Source: Paracyclopina nana
Taxonomy: Eukaryota > Arthropoda > Copepoda > Cyclopoida > Cyclopettidae
Direction: 5' to 3'
Assembly: GCA_019096065.1 (NCBI GenBank)
Contig: JAGUCH010000003.1
Location: 9,486,001-9,550,000, forward strand
Length of the DNA: 64,000 nucleotides
The translations under genes were made by a program, and so were the position numbers. Shown piece after piece: positions 1 to 10,700 of this stretch (its first letter is position 1; every line of letters begins with the position of its first letter). The notes beneath the pieces were generated by a model. It worked only from the letters and a program-made list of their open reading frames with translations. It was not told the DNA's origin and made no database searches.

Positions 1-538
1 TCAAAGTGGTTTGTGGAAAAGTTTCCTTGTACCACTAGCTTCCATGGAAAACTAGAGTTTCAGTTTTGTCGCAAACTTTTTGTTTCAGTGGGCAACTGAA
101 AATCGCATCGCCACTAGCATTTCGCTACTACAGCCAGCTTTCAAACTGAATTTGCCACACTGCACCAGAAGTAACTTTTTTCAAAGTGGTTTGTGGAAAA
201 GTTTCCTTTTGCCACTAGCTTCCATGGAAAACTAGAGTTTCAGTTTTGTAGCAAACTTTTTGTTTCAGTGGGCAACTGAAAATCGCATTGCCACGAGCAT
301 TACGCTACTACAGCCAGCTTTCAAACTGAATTTGCCACACTGCACCAGAACTAACTTTTTTCAAAGTGGTTTGTGGAAAAGTTTCCTTGTAGCACTGGCT
401 TCCATGGAAAACTAGAGTTTCAGTTTTGTCGCAAACTTTTTGTTTCAGTGGGCAACTGAAAATCACATCGCCACTAGCATTTTGCTACAACAGCTAGCTT
501 TCAAACTGAATTTGCCACACTGCACCAGAAGTAACTTT
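1..538. repeat. 180-bp tandem satellite, direct array (3 units)
   Basis: Three head-to-tail units with a period of exactly 180 bp (1-180, 181-360, 361-538) differ at only a few positions. Each unit contains a short internal word (TTTCAAACTGAATTTGCC) and a CCATGG core. The array is cut by the left window edge, so its true length is unknown. The same unit reappears in opposite orientation from 901. Confidence 0.97.
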
Positions 539-900
539 CATGGGGTCGAATCCACCATAGGTAAACTATCTTTCTAGCTTTTCTAACTTTCTTTCACTTA
601 AGATATGTCTTAGTCTTAAGAAAGAGAAAGCTTAATTAATTAATCAAACTATGATGCACTCACAGTAAAACTACCCTAAAAATGGTCCAACAATGATGGT
701 ATGATGATAGAAATGATGACAGAAATAAAAAATGCTCATCACATATCATATTTATAATAAAATTTCAATTTTATCTCATTTTTTGCATGTTCATTTGATG
801 AAATCAAAAAACATTGACTATTAACTCAATATGTTCAGAAAAATGAAAAGTGTACCCCAAAATGCTGACAAAATAAAATATGACATTAATAAATATAGTT
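539..900. other. Spacer between opposed satellite arrays
   Basis: This AT-rich, single-copy-looking sequence of about 360 bp separates the two opposed arrays. I see no open reading frame, RNA gene or terminal repeat in it. If the flanking arrays are the arms of a fold-back element, this is its loop. Confidence 0.6.
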
Positions 901-2486
901 CAGTTGTCCACTGAAACAAAAAGTTTGCGACAAAACTGAAACTCTAGTTTTCCATGGAAGCTAGTGGTACAAGGAAACTTTTCCAAAAACCACTTTGAAA
1001 AAAGTTACTTCTGGTGCAGTGTGGCAAATTCAGTTTGAAAGCTGGCTGTAGTAGCAAAATGCTAGTGGCGATGCGATTTTCAGTTGCCCACTGAAACAAA
1101 AAGTTTGCGACAAAACTGAAACTCTAGTCTTCCATGGAAGCTAGTGGCAAAAGGAAACTTTTCCACAAACCACTTTGAAAAAAGTTACTTCTGGTGCAGT
1201 GAGGAAAATTCAGTTTGAAAGCTGGCTGTAGTAGCGAAATGCTAGTGGCAATGCGATTTTCAGTTGCCCACTGAAACAAAAAGTTTGCTACAAAACTGAA
1301 ACTCTAGTTTTCCATGGAAGCTAGTGGCAAAAGGAAACTTTTCCACAAACCACTTTGAAAAAAGTTACTTCTGGTGCAGTGTGGCAAATTCAGTTTGAAA
1401 GCTGGCTGTAGTAGCGAAATGCTAGTGGCGATGCGATTTTCAGTTGCCCACTGAAACAAAAAGTTTGCGACAAAACTGAAACTCTAGTTTTCCATGGAAG
1501 CTAGTGGTAAAAGGAAACTTTTCCACAAACCACTTTGAAAAAAGTTAATTCTGGTGCAGTGTGGCAAATTCAGTTTGAAAGCTGGCTGTAGTAGCGAAAT
1601 GCTAGTGGCGATGCGATTTTCAGTTGCCCACTGAAACAAAAAGTTTGCGACAAAACTGAAACTCTAGTTTTCCATGGAAGCTAGTGGTAAAAGGAAACTT
1701 TTCCACAAACCACTTTGAAAAAAGTTACTTCTGGTGCAGTGTGGCAAATTCAGTTTGAAAGCTGGCTGTAGTAGCGAAATGCTAGTGGTGATGCGATTTT
1801 CAGTTGCCCACTGAAACAAAAAGTTTGCGACAAAACTGAAACTCTAGTTTTCCATGGAAGCTAGTGCTGCAAGGAAACTTTTCCACAAACCACTTTGAAA
1901 AAAGTTACTTCTGGTGCAGTGAGGAAAATTCAGTTTGAAAGCTGGCTGTAGTAGCGAAATGCTAGTGGCGATGCGATTTTCAGTTGCCCACTGAAACAAA
2001 AAGTTTGCGACAAAACTGAAACTCTAGTTTTCCATGGAAGCTAGTGGTAAAAGGAAACTTTTCCACAAACCACTTTGAAAAAAGTTACTTCTGGTGCAGT
2101 GTGGCAAATTCAGTTTGAAAGCTGGCTGTAGTAGCGAAATGCTAGTGGTGATGCGATTTTCAGTTGCCCACTGAAACAAAAAGTTTGCGACAAAACTGAA
2201 ACTCTAGTTTTCCATGGAAGCTAGTGCTGCAAGGAAACTTTTCCACAAACCACTTTGAAAAAAGTTACTTCTGGTGCAGTGAGGAAAATTCAGTTTGAAA
2301 GCTGGCTGTAGTAGCGAAATGCTAGTGGCGATGCGATTTTCAGTTGCCCACTGAAACAAAAAGTTTGCGACAAAACTGAAACTCTAGTTTTCCATGGAAG
2401 CTAGTGGTAAAAGGAAACTTTTCCACAAACCACTTTGAAAAAAGTTACTTCTGGTGCAGTGTGGCAAATTCAGTTTAAAAGCTGGC
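901..2486. repeat. 180-bp tandem satellite, inverted array (about 8.8 units)
   Basis: Nearly nine head-to-tail copies of the 180-bp unit lie in reverse-complement orientation to 1-538. The units are almost identical; variants such as GTGGCAAATT versus GAGGAAAATT recur in alternating units (1201, 1921, 2281), which suggests unequal exchange or amplification of two-unit blocks. The array stops abruptly inside a unit at about 2486, where the sequence diverges. Confidence 0.97.
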
Positions 2487-2538
2487 ATGAAACATTTCAA
2501 GTCACACACTGACTATGAAGTTTGTGACAAAACTTTAA

Positions 2539-2760
2539 GGGCCTGTTCACCTGCTTATTATGGCGGATATTTTGGCAAAATATCGGAGAGAAATACTGAC
2601 AAACTGAGCATTTTTATATTTGTGTAGGGTGGCTTTTGGTACCAATAGACATATTTCAGAGTCAAAATCTGAAAAATGATTTTACAAATACCATATATTT
2701 GCAAACATCAGCATAATATTGCCCGTTATTTCGCTAATAATAATGCAGGTGAACAGGGCC
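2539..2760. mobile_element. 222-bp PIF/Harbinger-like MITE, copy 1
   Basis: The terminal inverted repeats are GGGCCTGTTCACCTGC on the left and its reverse complement on the right, flanked by a TAA direct repeat (2536-2538 and 2761-2763). A three-base TAA/TTA target duplication with GG..CC ends is characteristic of the PIF/Harbinger superfamily. There is no coding capacity. Two more copies of the same length occur at 39534 and 48678. Confidence 0.85.
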
Positions 2761-2904
2761 TAAGTCTTTTTTTCCATTGAATCTAGTGCTACTAGGAATT
2801 TTTCAAGCATTTGAAATCAATTACCTTTTCTGTTGAGGCGGCTTTAGTTTATTTATGTATGTGTTTTTCTGGTGCATTCTGGTTTAGCCTATTATTAGCA
2901 CCTT

Positions 2905-3020
2905 GCAGATTGATGCAGGTTGGTGCTGGGTGGTGCAGGTTGGTGAACGTCGGTGTAGTTTGGTGCAGTCCATTGCAGTACATTGCAGTCTAATGCAGTC
3001 CAGATCAGTTTGGTGCAGTA
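2905..3020. repeat. Degenerate short tandem repeat (GGTTGGTGCA-like)
   Basis: About ten imperfect copies of a roughly 10-base unit related to GGTTGGTGCA or CATTGCAGTC run head to tail. This explains the open but meaningless reading frame over the stretch. Confidence 0.7.
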
Positions 3021-3412
3021 TTTAGTCGCGGCCTTTCTTTAAAGTTAAAAACTATTTTTTTTTGTAAACTTGTAACAAACAAATACTTGAAGTTAGCTAT
3101 CAGACATTGACAGCTTATAGAAATGTTTATTACAGAAAATTAAGAAATCCGGACTAAAGTAGAAAATGTGAAAAAAATGTTATTTCCTTTTTTGTTAAGA
3201 GCTGAAAAGCGATGTCAACTTAGAAAAATGTCTCATTCCGGATTCAATGCTTAAGAGGCAAATGAAGTAATTTTGGCCCAATTTGCGACTAAGCTTGCTT
3301 CAAGATTGTAGTTTTTTCGGATTATCCTCAAAGATGAATTGATGCTCCATGAAAAAATGTGAGCAGGAGTAATAATTATGCTGATGTTCTATCGCCTTTT
3401 ATGTTTATACAG

Positions 3413-4715
3413 ATGATTTGGGTGTGCATTTTGTGCCGAAAGAAGCAAGAATTGCTCATCAAGACGGGAACTTGGATGCACAGCACCGCGGAAATGAGCA
3501 GTGACCCAATTCTGCGCAGAATGGAGCAAGACATGGCGGCCACGCCCACCAGCTCCATCATGGGCGCCCCGCCCCTATCTCGAGGAGGCTCCACCGCTTC
3601 CACGCCCCAAAATCAGTTGGCCAGTCCGGCAGCCTCGTCGATTTCAAGCCTCTTCTCCAGAGCCATGTCGTTGACCGGGGGCACGCCCTCCAACCCTTTC
3701 CCACCTTCCACCATGAGCCCCGTGAGGCCACGCCCTCCCAACACACGCCCCGCCCCTTACGGCTTCATCCCGAGCGGCCCCCCGCCACAACATAAAAGGG
3801 GCGGGCTTTTCCGCCAACGTTCATTGGAAAGCAGTGACTCGGGCTTGAGTCCCTGCGGGCTGCGGGCCCCATCGAGAATGGGCACGGCCCCTCCATTACG
3901 TCATCATCACTCGGAGGGCGGGGACGAGGACCGCAACTCTATCCTATCCGGCGGTGAGGCCACACCCACAGCCCCTTTTCCCATGCCGTCTCCCACTACG
4001 TATCAATCAGTTCCACCGCCCCGTTTTCGTGGCCCGCCCTCGTATAGAGGAGGCACGCCTCCTCGCGGCGGGCCACGCCCATATTTGTCAAGAGGGCGGA
4101 GTTTGGAGGCTTCCTCACCGAGAATGCTGTCGGGCAGCATCAGTTTCCACTCTCGGCCGGTGACGCCGAACGTGGCCACTCCCATGTCCTCGCACATGAA
4201 TGCCAACAACATGCGGGGTGTGGCGGCCACGCCCTCTTTTGACAGCTACGGTCTGGAGTCGATGAGTGCGCCCGAGGATGCGTACGGGCATGACATGCCC
4301 CACTCGTCGATCTATCCCCGCGTCTTAGTCTCCGACTCTGAGGCTCGTGATGTGTGCCCGCCCCTCTCGGATAGTTTGGGGGGCGTGGCCGCCGACAAAA
4401 GTCGCCTTATGGACCCGAGGGTGGCGATGCGTTCGTCCTCGGGCCGGAGAAAGCTGGACTCGACGTTCCGCAACGATAGCTTGTCGAGTGACCAAAGTGA
4501 GTGCCTTCAACAGAGACCCCCGCCCCCCAAGCCGCACAAGCACAAGCGGCACGCCTCCGCTGGTGGCCACGCCCCCCACCACCACCATCAGCGCTCATTG
4601 AGTGGGAGTGGCCGTCCGTTCGGTGTGTCCAGTTCGGACGAGGAGATACGTTCCACCCCGGAGTGTACGTCTTGCGGCGAAGAGGAGATGGAGAGTGAAT
4701 CTGTGTCCGAAAAAG
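3413..4715 (+). CDS. RIMS: RIM exon: zinc-finger end and disordered Pro/Ser/Arg region
   Basis: The acceptor AG is at 3411-3412 and the donor GT at 4716. The first codons give MIWVCILC followed by RKKQELLIKTGTW, which matches the closing CxxC and following helix of the RIM zinc finger. Because similarity starts exactly at the acceptor, the nearby upstream ATG is not a real start. The rest is low-complexity Pro/Ser/Arg/His sequence and ends SCGEEEMESESVSEKG, matching the conserved acidic/Ser block just before the RIM PDZ region. It leaves one base (phase 1). Confidence 0.93.
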
Positions 4716-7700
4716 GTAGGCCACGCCCACTTTAGTTACTTGCTAGCTTCCACTGAGTGAGGTTGCGCGATTAGTGCCTTCAAAGGTTGCGTTGCTGCCT
4801 GGGCAGATAATGTGTGTATTTCGTGATGAATGAATGGCGGCTTTCTTTCTGCAAGGCCAGGCTCAGCCTTTGGTTGGAGAGAAAGGCCTTCTGCTGCTGT
4901 CGCTGCTGAAAAAGAGAAAGCCCTCAAGACAGCGGGTGAATTAGCATCGACTTCCCTGGCTAAATTGGCAAATAAGGTCACGCACATGCTTAAATGATAA
5001 TCAAGGTTGAAAGGGCTGAAAAATGTGATTGGATGATCTGCTGCTGGTCTCTGCATTTAGGTGGCCTTTTTTGGCCTTTTTCGATGGGATTGTCGCGCTC
5101 CTTTCCTGCAGTGCACGCTGCAAGCTACTTGAGAGTTGTTGTGACCTCGATAGTTTCCCCTCGAGTTTGGAGAGAACACACCCGCCGCCAAAGGCTGCTG
5201 ACGAAGACGAGGATCCTGACTACAAAGGCTGGCAAGGCCGCAAAGGCCGAGACGAACCAAAATAGATTTTCGCGCGCTTTCTCCTATCAAAGTTGTAGTC
5301 TTCGCGTCCTTGTTGTTGTCCGGGTTCATTTCCGTTCATTTTCACACCCCACTTGCGGAGCCACGTGTGAAATTATTGCTTACAGATATGGGGGAAATGT
5401 AGCAAATTTGTAGCCTCCATTTTGTGGACTCCTTTTCGGCTTGTTTACAATAATAGCCCCTCTCTGTTTGTGTCACGTTTGCCCTTATAATTTGGCTACT
5501 TCTCCCAACTGTGTACTATGCCTCCTAAATTAACTTACTAATGGTGTAATGGATACATATTCTTGTATTTTTCACCTGAACAACAGCCATTCAAAATCGG
5601 AGAGAGAACAATGCAGACTTGTTTTTAGCCTTGGTATGTCAAGAAGCTTCTTGATAATTTGGCCTACGGTATAAAATGTGAGAAGGAATTATTGCAGGCA
5701 AAATATTTGGCAAGTTGCTGATAAATGACAGCTATTAAGGCTTACTTTTTATCGACTCTCATAATACACAACAGTCTTTCTCAAATCTGCTGATACACAT
5801 TTTGTCAATGATACATTTTTGGCATTCACAAGCAAGCATGTTTTTGAAGACTTTTTTCCATAAAAGCGTTCAAGCTTTAGTGAAAAACTAATTTGAAGCC
5901 ATTCGTAAAAATCAACGTTTTTAAGATTGTGCAGCTTCTGCAGGCATTTCTTAATAGATTAATGACAAAGGTTTTGTCCATGTTTATTGATTGGCGATGA
6001 ATCATCTGTTGCATCATGCAATAAAATCCAACATATTTTATTGTCGAATGAAAAATACTCTTAATACCAATGCATATTTTCCTAGAGAGCTTGAACGCTG
6101 CTATTTATGTTAATTCCAAATAGCAAAGTGGCTTTGCTTTCACTTGTGTTAAAAAAAACAAATATGATTTCAAATAAGCGATTTCTGCAATATCACTATG
6201 TTTCTAGAATTCTCATAACATCATCATGTATAAAGTTCAGTTTTGAATTTTGACCCAGATCAGCTGGTTAAATACAGTCCCTTTTTTTGAGTGTAGCAAA
6301 AAAAGGAAAGTTCTACTGCAGTGGTATTAAGACATCTTACTTGCGTGCTAGTGGTACAAGTACCCACAGCAGCACAAAACAGCAGTGCACACAGTGCGCT
6401 GGGAGAAAATCTGGAAGTAGGGATCGGAAACGAGCTACTATAGCAGGACTCATGTCATGTCTACTTACTACTTTCCAACGAGGTAGCTAAAGAGAGAGAG
6501 AGAGGAGAAAAAGCTACTCCTAAACATGAAAAGAGATGATTTTGAATTCATTTTTTTTTGCAAGGACTCCGCTATAAAGTATGTAGTTGTAGTAGTACAT
6601 AGAGAAGATGCCATGAATGGCAATGACGTCAGGCCTTACTGCAGCAGCAAGCAGGGCTACCAGAACACTCCTACCAGGCTCACAAGTCAGGATAATTAGG
6701 CTTGTCCATAATTCACAGCAATCATTAGCTTTCCCTATACATGTATACACACAAGATCGACCGTCGCCAGTAATTGACTTAATGAACTCTCGTGTATGTA
6801 TTCCAATACATTATTACGCATCTAGTACATTTCTGCCCGCACCTATTTGGGCGGCCAACCTCCTGCAGCAGTATTTTGGGCTTTTCAAAAGTAGGCCTTG
6901 CGCTTTCGGGATACATATATTTATTTAGCTTGTTGAAGATGTCTGGTAGCTCTGTAAGGTGTTTCACTTTGGCGCCCCCTCCCATGCATGCCACACTGAG
7001 AGGAATTGTAGTCGGGCTGGCTTACAGCTGCTTACATTGGTTGCTTGGCGGTCCAGTAAAAAGAGAGCGGAGCGGCCTTTCTCTGCTGCTGCTCTCTACT
7101 GCATGCTCTCCACTAAATAAAAGTTTGGTAGCCTAACGACTCGAGGACGTGGAGGACGCTTTGCAAAGGGCCTTACTACTTTACTAGAAAGCCCTCAAAG
7201 TCGCATCGAAGAGAAAAGAGAGCGAAGAAAAAATACTTCTGTTTTGTTACACACACACACGCCAAAGAGTTGTTATATAAAACATGTTAAGCCATTGTTG
7301 AGTTGTTAAGTGAAGTGCACCTGATCCACCCAAGTCGAGGCCTGATTATTTCAACAAGGTAAACCAGTCGGATACATTTCCGTGGAAGTAGGAGAAAGAG
7401 GTTGTTTCACACTGCATTCTCACACGCGTCAGTTGACGTCATACATACTCCAAATTAACCATTTTATGCAATGCCACTTCTGCTTGATTATCCAGCCGTT
7501 GCTGCGCCTAAAACCTTGCTTTTTTCAACCACCTTCTGGATTTTGGCAAATTTAATGCAAATGTTCGGCATGGGCGGGTCCGATCGCAGAAACTTCTTGG
7601 GCCTCTCTTACGTTTGGAATATTTTTTCCATACATTAATTTTGCGCAATGCGCGAAATACAGTGAGGCGCGCGCACGCGTATAATTTCTGCGAAAAAAGT

Positions 7701-10700
7701 GACCAAGAGACAGTGAAGTTGTAGTAGTGTGCTGCAGCAGAATACTCACTTGAAATTCTGCATTGTATCATGACTCAGAATTCACAATTAGCTTGTTACA
7801 ACAGCCGTAGAATAGGCAAGAGTTGTCCGGAACACTTGTTTCTGTGACTCATGGAACTTTTTCTCCAACATTGCTACTGCATTTGTTTTTTATTGAAGTA
7901 GAGGCCTTGGCACCTGGTGTCTAGACGTTTTGGCGCCATTCATTTTGTATTACAAATGTCACCTGATTTACCAGGCGCCAATCAGTCTGCTCAGTCATTG
8001 TTTAATAGGGGTCTTGACTAATCCCTTTTGCATGGCGCCTAACTGTCTGGTCTAGTCTTCTTGTGGGGCGCCTTGAGTCTAGACATTTAGGCTCCACTCA
8101 ATGTAGGCTAAGCAATTAGAGCCCATAATTGATTTTGCCCTATTAGTATTTTCATGTGCATGGCGCCTTCGGGTCTAGACGTCCGGGGCCTTTTTCGTTA
8201 GCATATTGAAAAAGTCCGACGCAAAGACAATTTTTATATGCAGTATGTTGATAGACATTCTGCCGCATGTAAAACGTGAAAAGTACGCATTGCTGTCCAG
8301 AGAAGTATCTGCATATGATCAAGTTAATGGGCCGTTGTAGTCGCAATTGTCACTGCGCGCGCGCTCGCTCATCCAGTGGCAGAAATTTGTTATGATTTCC
8401 GTGTCGCAGTGCAGCGGCAGCTAAAGCTACAAATTTCCGAGACAGGCAACCTCACTCAGTAAAAAAACCCGTTGATAATGGATAACCGAGCGGTAAGCAT
8501 TGCCTTTGTATAGGAGCTAAAGTGAATATTGTGTGTGTAAGGCCAGTCTGTGTGTTTTTATACGGGAGAATTATTGGTCTAATTTGAACTTAGGCTCGGA
8601 CACTGTGGGGGCAACGGAGCAAAATCCCACCTCAGCTGATCAGGAGATTTTAGATGCGAAAATCCAAAAGTTTCTGGCGGTATGTGTTTTAAAGCAGCTC
8701 AGCGTGCTGGGAGCTCCAGCACGCTGCGGTTCAATGTTCGTTACCACCTAACGTCGTTCACCTAACGCACACACATAACACATAACACCAAACAGGTTGA
8801 TCTGGACAGATCTCTTATCATAGGCTGACTTACTACTGCTAGGCTGCTGTTGTTGTTTTGCGCCCACCCACGTGTCACTACTACTCGATGTATTAATCGC
8901 AGTGTCTCTCTTTCTCCTACCGTTACCCGTTACCGTTTTTGTCGTCACGTACTTAACCGTGTAGTTGTATTTAGGCTTCCGTCTAGACAACGAAGGCCTG
9001 CTCAACGACTACAACCGCCTTAGCAACAGCAGCCGCTTCATCAGCAATTACGGCAGCTGTAGCGACAACAACAACTACATCTTCGAGGACTCGGAGCAAG
9101 GGCGGCTCAGCCCGTGGGCAGTGCACAGCCCCTTTGGGGCCTCGCTCGGTGTCGATGCCCCCTACAATGTGGATTGGCCTAGTATCTCGCCTGCTGCTGC
9201 TGCCGTTCCCGCTGTCCCCCTCGACCACCGGCCGGCCGGCGACCACTATGCGGCTAGTGACCTCCTGGAGCCGGAATCGATGCGTCACCTGCCCACAAGT
9301 AGCAGCAGGCCCCACTTCACCAGGTCGCACTCCGTGCCCGAGCAGGCCGACTACCTCCACGCTCTCGAGTCCGCGGACGACGAGGAGCTCCTCTTCCTAG
9401 AGGCGGCAGCCGCCTCGCTCGACCAGCCCGCGCCCATCCTACCCTCCTCGCTCGGCTTCAACCAGCCGCCGCTACATCATCACCACCACCACCATAGGAG
9501 TAGCGGAAGCGTCCTCTCGCGAAGCGCCGGCGAGCTCTACAACTACCGGCTACTAGCGGCGGACCTTGAAGCGGCCGCTGCCGCTACACGCAGACTCACC
9601 AGCAGGGATGCGCCCCCTCGGAGCGCCCACGCTCGCCGGATCGCTGCCGCTACATCTACCTCGTCGCAGCTGCAGCGGAGCCGCTACCGAAGAGGGCACG
9701 CTTCGCTCGGCTCCCCGCTCACGCTCGGCAGGTCGCTACAGCTCGTCACCGAGAGCCTCGGCAACGCCGCTTCAGGCCGCGCCAGCGCCAAGAACGTGCG
9801 CTTTGACAGTTTTGCGCCCTCCGTCACCGGCGAGGATGCATGGATGAGCGTCGAGGATGTGCGGTCGGGCCGATGGGCGCGCTGGGACGCCCTCGTGAAG
9901 CAAGAGTCGCAGGACTCGGCCACGCGAGACTCGGGAATCGAAACCGGTAGCTGCTTTACCTCCAGCGAGGACTCGAACCGGGGATCCGCTTCCGAACACT
10001 ACCACCACCATTACCACCGAAAGGTCAGCCGACGCGACGGTCATCGGCTAGTCTCTGCAGTGTAGCGGCTTCGTAGATAGATTCCCCGATACGTGGATGA
10101 TATAATAGCATGACTTCTGTCCAATCAACCCTTTTCGTTGCACACTACACGCTACTACCACACCCCTCTTTTTTTTACTTTTGCATGCGAATCACATTTT
10201 TTTTGCTGCCCTGCATTCCCGGAGATGATATGGATTCTCGTATTTGCAGCAACATCCCGTGTCATGGGTGCCGAACGCGGATGGCACCCGCCTCGTGGGC
10301 CACATGGTCCTTTACAAGAATCTCAAGGAGAGCTTGGGCGGTCCTCCGACCTCGAGTGCAACCATCCTCGGCCTCAAAGTTGTGGGCGGGAAACTGCTGC
10401 CCAACGGCAGATACGGGGCCATTGTTGAGAAGGTCAAGAAGGGCAGTGTAGCCGATACAATTGGTCATCTCTTACCAGGTAATTTTTTAAGTGCTCAGAT
10501 CATCCAAGGCGGTGTTGCTCGGCTGCCTGCCTCGGACACCTAGTTAAATAACTAGATTCAACTTTGCAAACACGCAATTTAACTCAATTTGTGCATCTGG
10601 AATGTATCTGTGTGGTATACGGATACACCGGTTATTGTGTATGGCTTCTTCTATTTCATCTCTCCGCTATTATTAGCCAAGACGCAGGCCCAAGCCGTTA

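Noticed and set aside
1-2486. CRISPR array
   Set aside because: Repeats are contiguous 180-bp satellite units without spacers, in an animal genome.
8478-8492. ATG followed by a good donor (CGAGCG|GTAAGC), possibly a first exon joining 8594-8679
   Set aside because: Its frame (phase 0 at the donor) does not match the incoming phase 1 of 8594-8679, and the matching frame has a TAA just upstream.
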